Assembly: GCF_020740835.1 (NCBI RefSeq)
Contig: NZ_JAINFC010000001.1
Location: 1-64,000 of the forward strand
Length of the DNA: 64,000 bases
Source of the DNA: Streptomyces sp. UNOC14_S4
GTDB lineage: Bacteria; Actinomycetota; Actinomycetes; Streptomycetales; Streptomycetaceae
Direction of reading: 5' to 3'
Position 1 is the first letter of the stretch. Each line of letters begins with the position of its first letter. Positions 1 through 7,944 of this stretch are shown here, piece after piece. The notes below the pieces were generated by a model, which saw nothing but the letters and a program-made list of their open reading frames with translations, was not told where the DNA came from and did not search any database. The translations under genes and the position numbers were made by a program.

Positions 1-68
1 CCCCTCTGATCCGCCATCTCTGGTGGGTCGTGGAGGGGCCTCAGTGTTGCTAGCGGCGTTTCCGCAGG

Positions 69-2105
69 TCAGGACGTCAGCACTGCTTGGAACTTGAAGG
101 TCGCTTGGTGTTGCCAGCCCCGAGGCGCGAGCTCCCCCAAGCGACCTTCACTTTCAAGGATCAGGTCAGGGACGATCGAGCACTCCAACCTGATCTTCGC
201 GGCGGGCTCGGCAGGCACAGGTGCCCCTTCTTCACCCGCGAGGGCGTCCATGACCTGTTCCCAGAGACCTGAATCCCTCCAGCGGGTCCACGTGGTAGCA
301 AGGGTCTGGAAGGGCGGAAACGAGGACGGAAGATCCTGCCACGGTGTGCCCGTACGCGCTTTGTGCAAGATGGATTCCAGGAGCAAGCGCGGCGAGTGCT
401 TCCGTCCCTTGCTAGCCAGCAGCCCTTCAACCTTTGCCCATCCGCTGTCCGTGATGGTCGGCACTTCCCGCTTATTTTTCCGGAACCACTCCGCCAACGT
501 GCAAGATTTTCCCTTTGGCGGAGCTGGCGCATACAAGACGGTGACCTTCACATCCAGCATGCTCATGAAGTCGGCCTGCATCTGCGCAGAAGGTTTCCCT
601 AGACGCTTATGCGCCATCTCGGCCAGCTGGAGCAGCTTGCTCGTCCGATCGTGGGCGCTCTCGGCTTCAGCCTTCCAGTCTTCGACGTCTTTCTTCTTCT
701 TTCGAAGGTTCGCGAGCTCAAGCTGCAAGGGCGCGACAGCCTTTTCCAACTCTTCTTCCGCCTCTGCTTCGGACAGCTCCTCTTGCCCAGCAAGCTCCTT
801 GGCCGTGACTGCCCGGGTCATATTGAGCGCGCGAGTCTGGACTTTTATCTGCTGATCCAGCTCTTTGATGTGGTCGTCGAAGTTGACGCGTTGCCCCGAT
901 CCGACGCCAAGCCAATCATCTGCCATAGCCTTAAGCTGCTCGACATCACCGAGGAACTCTCGGAGTAGATTCCATGTCTCCTTTTCAACAGGTTCGGCGT
1001 GGATGTAGCCGCAGGAACAGACAGAAGCTCCTGCAACCTTCCCTTCCTTGCCCTTGCATCGATACACCCGCTGCCTGCCTTCGTGCCCTCCACCGACGTA
1101 CAAGGCGCCGCAGTCGCTCGGTATGCGCCCAGACAGGGGATACACATTCCCCAGAGAAGACGTACGCGACAAAACCCGTTGAGCACTCTTGAGCTCTTTA
1201 ATCTCTTCGGATGTAAAGATCTCCGGCAGTGAAATCACGACAGAGTCACCATTGATTGGGGCGCCCGCACGATCTCGCTTCACGTGCGCCGATCCTCTAT
1301 AAATCTGGCGAGCCTCCAAAACCACTGGATTGAGGACTTGCTGACGTATACCACCGCGCCCCCATAGAGCACCGTCACGCCTCCGATAACCCTCTGCATT
1401 CAACGCGAGAGCAACATCGTTCCAATTTCTTTTCTGGACGTACAGAGTACGGGCACGCCGAAGACAGTCAGCCTCATGCTTGATCACACAACCGTCGCCG
1501 CAGTTACATTCATCAACAATGAGGCGACTTTCTCCCTTGACGCCCTTATTGAGCACACGGTAGCCATAGGCCACATTACCGCCGGTATAACCTCCATCCT
1601 CCGCCTTTTCCTGAAGGCCGCCCTGGGTGCGCTCACGAATGATATTCCGTTCATCCTCGGCGTAGTCCGCATCCTTACGCATCTTGCTCTCCCCTTCGGG
1701 AGTGCTGTTGTCGTAGTCCTTCTTAGCAACTCCGACATAGATGCCAAGCTTCTTGAGCTCCCAGACCCAGAGCCAGAATGCGCGCCCGGTACGTCCGATA
1801 GCGCGACCTTCATGGACAATCACAATGTCAAAAGGCCGCGGCGTCTGCCGCGCGTCCTCCATGAGCCTGCTGAGATCTTCGCGCTCATGCGCTTCCAGCG
1901 CCCCAGAAACGCCCTCGTCGGAGTAGGTCCCGACGTGCTTCCAGCCCTTACCCAGGATGTACTTCGAGGTCTTCTTGCCCGTGTACGCAATCCCATAGCC
2001 CTTCTTCTGCTCCTCCGTACTGACGCGGAGGTAATCAACAGCTCTGAGCGTGGGGGCTTCGACCCTGCGTGCAACATCGATTGCGGATATGACAGACTGA
2101 CCCAT
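69..2105 (-). CDS. int: Large serine recombinase (phage integrase) with an inserted DUF4096-like region
   Basis: A 678-residue serine recombinase, expected to catalyse site-specific integration of the element. The N-terminal resolvase domain carries the active-site serine in YLRVSTEEQ (about Ser29) and later GRTGRAFW; it is followed by the recombinase domain (GGNVAYGYRVL), a zinc ribbon-like stretch (about residues 340-375) and a long coiled coil (about 415-500). Residues about 549-622 read like the N-terminal DUF4096 region of IS5-family transposases (TDSGWAKVEGLL, RTGTPWQDLPSSFPP, WRDSGLWEQV). Integrases of this class usually lack it. The ATG is preceded by AAGGAG. The gene reads out of the left edge, with a hairpin (2128-2158) just upstream. 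Confidence 0.93.
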   Translation of the reverse strand: MGQSVISAIDVARRVEAPTLRAVDYLRVSTEEQKKGYGIAYTGKKTSKYILGKGWKHVGTYSDEGVSGALEAHEREDLSRLMEDARQTPRPFDIVIVHEGRAIGRTGRAFWLWVWELKKLGIYVGVAKKDYDNSTPEGESKMRKDADYAEDERNIIRERTQGGLQEKAEDGGYTGGNVAYGYRVLNKGVKGESRLIVDECNCGDGCVIKHEADCLRRARTLYVQKRNWNDVALALNAEGYRRRDGALWGRGGIRQQVLNPVVLEARQIYRGSAHVKRDRAGAPINGDSVVISLPEIFTSEEIKELKSAQRVLSRTSSLGNVYPLSGRIPSDCGALYVGGGHEGRQRVYRCKGKEGKVAGASVCSCGYIHAEPVEKETWNLLREFLGDVEQLKAMADDWLGVGSGQRVNFDDHIKELDQQIKVQTRALNMTRAVTAKELAGQEELSEAEAEEELEKAVAPLQLELANLRKKKKDVEDWKAEAESAHDRTSKLLQLAEMAHKRLGKPSAQMQADFMSMLDVKVTVLYAPAPPKGKSCTLAEWFRKNKREVPTITDSGWAKVEGLLASKGRKHSPRLLLESILHKARTGTPWQDLPSSFPPFQTLATTWTRWRDSGLWEQVMDALAGEEGAPVPAEPAAKIRLECSIVPDLILESEGRLGELAPRGWQHQATFKFQAVLTS

Positions 2106-2127
2106 GTCACTCCTTCCCGAGTGGCCA

Positions 2128-2158
2128 GACCCCGGGGCGCTCCAACGCCGCCGGGGTC
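2128..2158. terminator. Stem-loop upstream of the recombinase
   Basis: Inverted repeat with arms 2128-2139 and 2146-2158: an 8-bp GACCCCGG/CCGGGGTC outer stem and a 4-bp GGCG/CGCC inner stem separated by one unpaired base. It lies between the recombinase and the small ORF at 2180-2413. It could be a terminator or attenuator; there is no T-run. Confidence 0.4.
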
Positions 2159-2179
2159 ATCCATGTGGTACGGCGCATA

Positions 2180-2413
2180 CTACGCCGCCTCCTGATCTTC
2201 CCGTGGCGAAAACAGCATCTCCAGCACCCGGCGATAGGAACCAGGTGTGAGGACAGCCCGCAGGATGGGTTCAACTGGCTTGGGGCCAAGGTCACTTGGC
2301 AAGTCGGCCGGAATTAGCTGCTCACAGCTCTCGCGCAGGACATCGCCGTCAATCGCGACCGCCCGTTGCCCTTGACCCACCACAGCCCCTCCCACGTCGA
2401 ACAGCATGTCCAA
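2180..2413 (-). CDS. Possible small hypothetical protein upstream of the integrase
   Basis: A 77-residue leftward ORF ending 75 bases before the recombinase start. Its composition (PKPVEPILRAVL, YRRVLEMLFSP) looks protein-like rather than like a shadow, but no family is recognised. Position next to the integrase would fit a directionality factor or a small regulator; that is only inference. The start is uncertain. The rest of the 2106-2604 gap shows nothing else convincing. Confidence 0.35.
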   Translation of the reverse strand: MDMLFDVGGAVVGQGQRAVAIDGDVLRESCEQLIPADLPSDLGPKPVEPILRAVLTPGSYRRVLEMLFSPREDQEAA

Positions 2414-2604
2414 CGCAGGCCATCACGGGACCAATCAGGATGTCTCAGGCCGAAGTTGGTCACCAGTGTCACGACTTGGTAACGGCGAGCACAGCGCCCA
2501 GCAGGCGGTGCAGACGACGCCACCGACAGCGCACTTCCGCAGATCAACTGCCCGCTGTCAGTGGCATCTGGCACCCTGGCAGCACCCAAACGGAGAGGAG
2601 TCCC

Positions 2605-3111
2605 ATGGAGCATGAAGAGGCGCCACGTGACGAGCTGAGGATGTTCGTCATCCCCATGACCAGAGAGCAGTCGGACCAGGTGGTGGCCGCCCTGCGGACG
2701 TCCTTCGCCAAGGAGGCTGCGCTCCTGCCCGCTAACCTCCGCGGGCCCGTGTCGGCCATGGTCGAAGGCGAAGGCTTCCTGGCTCAGTTCGCCTGGAGTC
2801 GGGGGCACGGGGCCGACGAGCTCCGCGACCGTCTCACGGAGGCGCTGAGAGAGGCAGCCCACAAGTGCGACGGCGACTGTGGGCTCGGCGAGCAAGCCTG
2901 CTACGAGGCACACCCCATCACCTGGTCGGGGATGGCTGGCGGGGAGACGCATATCGACGGCCCTATTAAAGCGATCGTTGACCTAGTTCTTCAGGCTTAC
3001 CTGAAGAGCACTGTCCGCGACATCGCACAGGGCAGGAAGACGAACTGCTGGTACTGCGGTCTCAAGCTCCAGAAAGATGGCACATGCCCCGCTTGTGGTC
3101 ACGGTGTTTGA
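2605..3111 (+). CDS. Hypothetical protein with C-terminal zinc ribbon
   Basis: 168 residues, starting at an ATG behind a strong GGAGAGGAG ribosome site, so a longer in-frame start further upstream is rejected. The N-terminal half (MFVIPMTREQSDQVVAALR) is unrecognised. The C-terminus carries CWYCG-N7-CPACG, a treble-clef or zinc-ribbon pair. A second Cys cluster (CDGDCGLGEQAC) lies mid-protein. It is the first gene of the rightward accessory block, followed after 89 bases by the 264-residue gene. Function unknown. Confidence 0.7.
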   Translation: MEHEEAPRDELRMFVIPMTREQSDQVVAALRTSFAKEAALLPANLRGPVSAMVEGEGFLAQFAWSRGHGADELRDRLTEALREAAHKCDGDCGLGEQACYEAHPITWSGMAGGETHIDGPIKAIVDLVLQAYLKSTVRDIAQGRKTNCWYCGLKLQKDGTCPACGHGV

Positions 3112-3200
3112 TGGCTCACCAAGCGGTAGAAAATTCTCCAGTAACGAATACGTCTCAGGGGCCCGAAAATGACCCAGGATTACACTCGAAGGGGGAAACC

Positions 3201-3995
3201 ATGAGTGGTGACTTCACCTATGACATAGGTCTGGCTCTCGGGGGGAGCGCCAACGAGTACGACATCGATGCCATCGCTGAGGCACTCCACGCTGCCGGTG
3301 CAGTTAAGAGTGTCGACGACGTGCCCGGCGAGATGTTCTGGGGCATTGTGGCTCAGCACGCGCTTCCACCCGGCGAGGGATTGAACCCGCTGGACCAGTT
3401 CAAGGCCGAGGTGAAAGAGGCTGTCGAGGGAGCGGCGGCTGGGGAGCGATCCGTATGGCGGCGCGGGGGCGTATCGCTGGAGATCGAAGGCCACTCGCGT
3501 GTCAACATGGCGATGCCGCAGGTCCTTGCCGTCTATCGTGTCACCGTCGTGGGCGGCAAGACCGTACGGCTCACCTCCGAGGAGGTATCTTCCTGGCCCC
3601 GGCTGTGGGAGACCGTCGAAACATACCTGCATGCCTGGACCACTGCTGTGGAGGAGCGGCGCCGGGAATACGACGCGGCCGTCCGTGCCGCGGAGACCGC
3701 CCGCACCGCTGCCCTGAAGGCCGCCGGGGCGGCTGACCGCGCACGCCGAGAGCTCATCGCCCTCCAGGCGCCTGACGAGGACCTGGTACAGCACGGAACC
3801 ATGTCGCGGGACGAGGTGGCGCAGTATCTCAACATCGCACCCGGATCCGTACGCCGCCAGATGTCCCGGTGGGGAATCGAGGCTGAGTACCAGCTCGGCC
3901 CCTCTGGGCGTGCCGAGGTCCGTTACCCCACCGTCGCTGTTCAAGCGAACGCCGTCCGTCGGCCGGGCAGGGACCACCACGGTGATCTCGCTTGA
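3201..3995 (+). CDS. Hypothetical protein with coiled coil and C-terminal HTH
   Basis: 264 residues from the ATG at 3201, behind GGGGGAAACC; an upstream in-frame ATG lacks a ribosome site. Residues about 150-195 form an Ala/Arg-rich coiled coil (EERRREYDAAVRAAETAR), followed by a helix-turn-helix-like segment (MSRDEVAQYLNIAPGSVRRQM, first 20 residues the core) near residue 205. It may bind DNA. No family is recognised for the N-terminal 150 residues. Confidence 0.65.
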   Translation: MSGDFTYDIGLALGGSANEYDIDAIAEALHAAGAVKSVDDVPGEMFWGIVAQHALPPGEGLNPLDQFKAEVKEAVEGAAAGERSVWRRGGVSLEIEGHSRVNMAMPQVLAVYRVTVVGGKTVRLTSEEVSSWPRLWETVETYLHAWTTAVEERRREYDAAVRAAETARTAALKAAGAADRARRELIALQAPDEDLVQHGTMSRDEVAQYLNIAPGSVRRQMSRWGIEAEYQLGPSGRAEVRYPTVAVQANAVRRPGRDHHGDLA

Positions 3996-4125
3996 TACCC
4001 GCCTCCCCAACAACCTGTGGTGAATAGAGTCACTGGTAACTGCTCCTCGCCACTAAGGACATATCGACCGTCCGCGCGAGGCGTCCCAATACCGAGGCGC
4101 CCGCCCACATCTCGATCGGAGCACA

Positions 4126-4911
4126 ATGACCACAACGCCCATAGCCCATCCGGCCCTGACCCTGTGGGGTTACGCCCCCGACTCCTGCCCCGGCATTGGA
4201 AGGCCAGACAAATGGGAAGTGGCTCGACTGGCCGTACAGGCTGGTGATTTCCTCGCCCAGCACACCAAGCGTCCGACGCCATCGGACGAGCCGCCCAACG
4301 ACACCAACACGAAATCGATCCTCGTGGACGGGTGGGTCCGTACACCCCGCTGGCGGCCGATCGTTCCGACGCATGGACGGCCGTCGCTCGCAGCGATGGA
4401 CCCCGAGGCGGTGCTACGCCGGGCTACCTCGGCGGCAGCTCCCTCCACCCTGCGCGGACTCCTCGAAAGGGCGGTCCGTATCCTGCACGCCCAGTACGAC
4501 ATCCCTGATGGAGTAGCCCTCACTCTTGGTGTCAGCAATCTGCCTGACGCATGGTGGACGTACCTGACTAGCGGATGGCTCGCCACCATCACCGGCGCTC
4601 CAGGGCAGAGCCTCATGCTTCCCCTGCCTCCGGTGCCGACGAACCGGTATGGGCTGACCAACGCTATCCAGTGGCTTCAGGGGTATGACGACCTACAGGT
4701 GGTCCGGGATGCCTTCCGCGTCCGGGCTCAGGAGCCAGGGGCTCAGTCGGTCGTGGATGACGCCCTGTATGCGCTGCGGTACAACGAGCCCACCAGCAAC
4801 CGGGAAGCCCGCACCATCCTGGCGCGCCTGCTGTCCCTGCACATCAGGGCACTTCAAATCGGTGACGAGTCGGTGATCGACTTGACTGCCAGCCTTCGCG
4901 CAAGGGCCTGA
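4126..4911 (+). CDS. Hypothetical protein
   Basis: 261 residues with normal Streptomyces-like codon use. No signal peptide, membrane segment or recognised motif is seen. The C-terminal half (SVVDDALYALRYNEP, ARTILARLLSLHIRAL) looks helical. It sits in the rightward accessory block 130 bases after the HTH-containing gene. Function unknown. Confidence 0.6.
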   Translation: MTTTPIAHPALTLWGYAPDSCPGIGRPDKWEVARLAVQAGDFLAQHTKRPTPSDEPPNDTNTKSILVDGWVRTPRWRPIVPTHGRPSLAAMDPEAVLRRATSAAAPSTLRGLLERAVRILHAQYDIPDGVALTLGVSNLPDAWWTYLTSGWLATITGAPGQSLMLPLPPVPTNRYGLTNAIQWLQGYDDLQVVRDAFRVRAQEPGAQSVVDDALYALRYNEPTSNREARTILARLLSLHIRALQIGDESVIDLTASLRARA

Positions 4912-5071
4912 GTGGCCGCATAAGTGTCAACGCCCTGGCGGACATGGTTCCGGCCTTTGACAGTCCATCCAGCGCCACGTCGCCGTCAGCCGGGAACCGC
5001 CAGCTCAACTTCCGGACCAACGCAGCAATGGGCCGATGCTCAGAGGCGGTGAGCAACCGGCGGGCCTTTTT

Positions 5072-5148
5072 CTCCGCGTGAGCGGAGGAGGTGTATCGAT
5101 GGGTAGGCGCGAGGGGGCATACCTCCCCGAGTCTCCGCGCGAGCGGAG
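5072..5148. repeat. Two CRISPR-like hairpin repeats, 61-base period
   Basis: Two copies of a perfect 6-bp stem with GNRA tetraloop, CTCCGC-GTGA-GCGGAG (5072-5087) and CTCCGC-GCGA-GCGGAG (5133-5148), lie exactly 61 bases apart. With one flanking base on the left and one on the right the identity is 17 of 18. A 61-base unit and this kind of palindrome are typical of type I-E CRISPR arrays, but a full 28-29 base repeat is not conserved. It lies in the otherwise gene-poor stretch 4912-5244. The first copy also contains a GGAGGAGG ribosome site for a 39-codon ORF starting at 5099, an alternative explanation. Confidence 0.4.
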
Positions 5149-5209
5149 GTACCTGCTCTCTCCCCCCGGGAAGTCCTTCCTCTTTTCAGGGGAGGGCTCT
5201 CACACCTCC

Positions 5210-5225
5210 AGGGGCTAAAGCCCCT
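5210..5225. promoter_or_regulatory. Leader hairpin before the 169-residue gene
   Basis: AGGGGC-TAAA-GCCCCT, a perfect 6-bp stem with a four-base loop, ends six bases before the GAAGGAGA ribosome site of the gene at 5245. It may modulate translation initiation or be the remains of a terminator. Confidence 0.3.
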
Positions 5226-5244
5226 CCAGAGAAGGAGACTTTCC

Positions 5245-5754
5245 GTGACCACCGTGCGTACGCTGCTTGCCGACTGCGCCACCGCTACCGGCGATATCGC
5301 TCTCACCGACGGCCAACACACGCTGACCGTCTCTCCTGTGGTCGCCGTCGACCTGGCCGCCATGCTTCTCCACTGCGGCGGCTTGCACTATGCCGACACT
5401 CTGATCGTCTGGTCCGAAATGGACCGCACCGGGGCTATCGCGGAGATCATAGATGAGTACGACAACACAGCCGCGCGGGTGGAGGTCCTTGTTGATGGCG
5501 TATATCGCCTCTGCGATGGGGACGGCTGCTACAGCAGAGTCGAGGACCGGATGCCGCGATGCTCCGACCACTTCGGAGAGAGCATCGCCACAGCCATCCA
5601 CCAACTCAACGAGGACCGCTGGTACCTCGACCGCCGCGAAGCGGAACTGGTAGCTGCTGCACGACAGCGGATGGCCCCCGATGCCGTGATAGGACTGTTC
5701 GCCAAGCACGGCTCAGCCAACGACCGTGTCAAGGCGATCGCCAGGAACCGGTGA
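5245..5754 (+). CDS. Hypothetical protein with Cys-containing central segment
   Basis: 169 residues, GTG start behind GAAGGAGA. The N-terminal third (VSPVVAVDLAAMLLHCGG) is followed by an acidic stretch and a central segment VYRLCDGDGCYSRVEDRMPRC that could bind a metal; the C-terminus is helical (RREAELVAAARQRM). No family is recognised. A terminator follows at 5783-5813. Confidence 0.65.
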   Translation: MTTVRTLLADCATATGDIALTDGQHTLTVSPVVAVDLAAMLLHCGGLHYADTLIVWSEMDRTGAIAEIIDEYDNTAARVEVLVDGVYRLCDGDGCYSRVEDRMPRCSDHFGESIATAIHQLNEDRWYLDRREAELVAAARQRMAPDAVIGLFAKHGSANDRVKAIARNR

Positions 5755-5782
5755 CGATCCGCAGCCCGCACTGACGGAAGTA

Positions 5783-5813
5783 AGAAGGCCCTCGACTCAA
5801 ATCGGGGCCTTCT
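5783..5813 (+). terminator. Stem-loop terminator
   Basis: AGAAGGCCC (5783-5791) pairs perfectly with GGGCCTTCT (5805-5813) around a 13-base loop, 28 bases after the stop of the 169-residue gene. Short T content, typical of high-GC actinobacterial terminators. Confidence 0.6.
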
Positions 5814-5816
5814 GGA

Positions 5817-5880
5817 TCACACGAGCACTGTGCCGTCGCCTTCACAGATGGTGCACCGGTCCACCGACCACCCGATTTTA
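5817..5880 (-). pseudogene. Remnant of a zinc-knuckle protein gene
   Basis: Read leftward this stretch encodes WSVDRCTICEGDGTVLV then a stop, closely matching the C-terminus of the small zinc protein at 6503-6655 (MDECTICEGNGTVPSEH). An in-frame stop lies just upstream and the N-terminal CPHC half is missing, so it looks like a truncated duplicate. A 15-codon ORF starting at GTG is the most it could encode. Confidence 0.45.
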
Positions 5881-5947
5881 GGCAGTCAATTGGCTTACAC
5901 CACCTACCATTTGGGTATCTAAAGCCTCTCGGCAAGGAGGGCACCCC

Positions 5948-6412
5948 ATGAGCAACAGCGGCGAGGCTGGACAGCCAGCGACGGGCCCAGGACTCCCCGG
6001 CCTCAGCGCTGAGATGGTCGCCAGGCTCGACGAGCACGCGCAGCGCCGCGGGGTGACCCGCGCCGACGTCATCCGTTACGCCGTCGAGAGATTTCTACTC
6101 GAACCGCCTCAGAGTGTGGCAGGGCTCGACGAGCATTACGCGAAGGCATGCGAACTGGCCATGCGTGAAGTGCAGACTCTTCAGGTCGCTCTAAATAGCG
6201 TGGAGGGCCTCGACGACGGCCCCACGGTGCGCACCCAAGTCGAGATCACTTTCGTGGGACATTCCCAGGCGGAGGTGCTGGGCCATCTCGCGCGATGGTC
6301 CCAACTCCAGGAAGAGCGGTTTCCAGACTGCCCGAGTATCGCGAGCATGGATATCAGCGAAAGTTACGATGTCACTCCTCCATGGTCTGTCACCATCTCC
6401 ATCTACCCCTGA
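5948..6412 (+). CDS. Ribbon-helix-helix (CopG-like) protein
   Basis: 154 residues, ATG behind AAGGAGGG. Residues about 18-54 (LSAEMVARLDEHAQRRGV then TRADVIRYAVERFLLEP) fit a ribbon-helix-helix DNA-binding domain, which in this class dimerises on palindromic operators. The remaining 100 residues are unrecognised and could be a sensor or partner-binding domain. It lies between two terminators and is monocistronic. It may regulate neighbouring phage genes. Confidence 0.65.
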   Translation: MSNSGEAGQPATGPGLPGLSAEMVARLDEHAQRRGVTRADVIRYAVERFLLEPPQSVAGLDEHYAKACELAMREVQTLQVALNSVEGLDDGPTVRTQVEITFVGHSQAEVLGHLARWSQLQEERFPDCPSIASMDISESYDVTPPWSVTISIYP

Positions 6413-6470
6413 CCCTCTGGCACAAGGTCTACTGGCATAATTCAAGCCCCCGTTCTCTGAAGGGGTTGGG

Positions 6471-6494
6471 AAGGGCCCGGGAGACCGGGCCCTT
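6471..6494. terminator. Bidirectional terminator
   Basis: AAGGGCCCGG (6471-6480), GAGA loop, CCGGGCCCTT (6485-6494), followed by CTTGTTTCC. It separates the rightward RHH gene from the leftward four-gene operon, which ends at 6503. Confidence 0.8.
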
Positions 6495-6502
6495 CTTGTT
6501 TC

Positions 6503-6655
6503 CTAGTGCTCTGAGGGCACCGTTCCGTTGCCTTCGCAGATAGTGCACTCGTCCATCTCTGGCCATCGGCCTCGACAGTGCGGGCAAGGATGCTCGACGA
6601 GGTCGTATTCATGATTGCGGTTCCAAGCAGTCAGACTCGCTGCACACTTACTCAT
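6503..6655 (-). CDS. Small DnaJ-type zinc-knuckle protein
   Basis: A 50-residue protein found by reading the gap. It has a tyrosine- and acid-rich start, then CPHCRGRW and CTICEGNG, two CxxCxG-type knuckles as in DnaJ zinc domains. Its ATG overlaps the stop of the preceding gene as TGATG, so it is the last cistron of the 9409-6503 operon and likely translationally coupled. A truncated copy of its C-terminus lies at 5817-5880. Role unknown; it may assist the TGT-like protein or bind nucleic acid. Confidence 0.7.
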   Translation of the reverse strand: MSKCAASLTAWNRNHEYDLVEHPCPHCRGRWPEMDECTICEGNGTVPSEH

Positions 6656-7944
6656 CATGCGGCGTGCTCGTCAACAATCTCTGCCTCCACAATGTCCTTC
6701 TGCTGTGGTGCTTCGGCAGGGGCTGGCAGGGCCTTGGCCTGCGTGTCGTCCTCACGGCCGAAAAGCCGGGAAATCAGGCCGGTCTGTGCCTCGCCCTTCT
6801 GAGATGCCTTGATAGAGATGGAGAACGAAGTCTCATCCGCCTTGCGCTTCTTGGCTATGAGGGTGCTGAACCTGTCGATCTCCTCAGACAGAACAGGGTC
6901 GAGTTCCCCGTCTTGGTACGACTCCTCCTGTCGCGCTCGCTTGTAGACACGCCCGAGCTGAAGCTCCAGGATGCTGGCCTCGGCGTCAGCGAGCTGTTCC
7001 TTGGTACGTACTCGGATAGGCTCTTCGCGTCGCCATGCAGGTAGGGGAGTTACTTCTCCGTGCCGCTCCTCCAGGGCCTGGGTATCAACTGTCTGGGGGA
7101 CCAGATCCGCGTTCTCATGAGATGGCGTTTCCACGGATGTACTTACTCCCCTGCTCCGGGCGTTCAGCTTGTCCATGTACTGCGACCAGGCATAGATCGA
7201 GGCTCGGAGCAGTTCAGTCGAGTCGTCTGCATCGATGAGATCGACGTCGAGCCCGGCGGCAGCGAGCTCCTGACGATGGCGTGCACGCGCGCGCTCCTTC
7301 ATCTTCTTCGGGTAGCGGCGCAGCTCTCCCCCGGAGTACCAGATGGTGTCGCCGTACTGCGCGGGCGAGAGCCAGCTGGTACTCGTCACCCCGTGAAACG
7401 CGACGCGTTCCATGACGCCAGGTTTTGTGATGCCCAGGCCGAAGAGCCGGATGTCGTGCTCCTGGAGGAGGGCCTTGAGCCGTCGGACGAGGTGGTCGTC
7501 GAGCTCGTCCTTCGGGATCGCAATGTTGGGCCAGTGGGCACTGAGCTCCGCGAGGTCTTGCCCGGGGTGCCAGACGACGACTGCCTTGTCCTTGCGGGTG
7601 GCCATCCAGGTACGCCAGCCTTCCCGCTCCTCCGCCCCCAGGCTCTGTGCATCGAACTCGGTGAAGAATTCAATGCGTTCCAGGTTCGGAGCGACAAGAT
7701 TGGTGTAGTAGGAGTCGGCCATGGCGCGGAGCTCAGCGGGCAACAGGTCGCTGCTGAGACTGTAGGCGCCGGAGTCGAGGAGGATCTGTGCCCTGTCCTC
7801 GAATTGCTCGTCCAGGCGCAGGGGTTTGTCCAGCTTGCGGCGCTTACGCAGCCCCGTGTAGGAGAGGGCGACGTCTGTGTGTCCTTCGGCTGCGAGCAGG
7901 CGTCGATACGTTGGAAACTCGGTTCCTGCAAGGTAGAGCTTCAC
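6655..7944 (-). CDS. TGT/DpdA-like TIM-barrel protein
   Basis: 429 residues from a GTG at 7944 that overlaps the previous stop (GTGA). The N-terminal 250 residues resemble phage tRNA-guanine-transglycosylase-like (DpdA-type) proteins: KLYLAGTEF, ILLDSGAYSL (the position of the TGT DSGG[FY] catalytic Asp), IRLFGLGI and GVTSTSWLSPAQYG, where a DSTSW-type motif would be expected, so the second acidic residue appears to be Thr. The C-terminal 170 residues are charged and helical with a low-complexity tail. DpdA enzymes exchange guanine for 7-deazaguanine in DNA; no 7-deazaguanine biosynthesis genes are visible here. Assignment is by recalled motifs and moderate. Confidence 0.5.
   Translation of the reverse strand: MKLYLAGTEFPTYRRLLAAEGHTDVALSYTGLRKRRKLDKPLRLDEQFEDRAQILLDSGAYSLSSDLLPAELRAMADSYYTNLVAPNLERIEFFTEFDAQSLGAEEREGWRTWMATRKDKAVVVWHPGQDLAELSAHWPNIAIPKDELDDHLVRRLKALLQEHDIRLFGLGITKPGVMERVAFHGVTSTSWLSPAQYGDTIWYSGGELRRYPKKMKERARARHRQELAAAGLDVDLIDADDSTELLRASIYAWSQYMDKLNARSRGVSTSVETPSHENADLVPQTVDTQALEERHGEVTPLPAWRREEPIRVRTKEQLADAEASILELQLGRVYKRARQEESYQDGELDPVLSEEIDRFSTLIAKKRKADETSFSISIKASQKGEAQTGLISRLFGREDDTQAKALPAPAEAPQQKDIVEAEIVDEHAA

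Noticed and set aside
1-68. Attachment site (attL) at the left edge
   Set aside because: Serine integrase core sites are only two to three bases and no partner site is visible, so no call is possible.
2296-2604. Longer N-terminus of the 168-residue gene from an ATG at 2296
   Set aside because: The added 103 residues are Arg/Pro/His-rich shadow-like text and lack a ribosome site, whereas GGAGAGGAG precedes the ATG at 2605.
5099-5218. A 39-codon ORF after GGAGGAGG at the first CRISPR-like hairpin
   Set aside because: No similarity recognised and the second hairpin lies within it; kept only as an alternative to the repeat interpretation.
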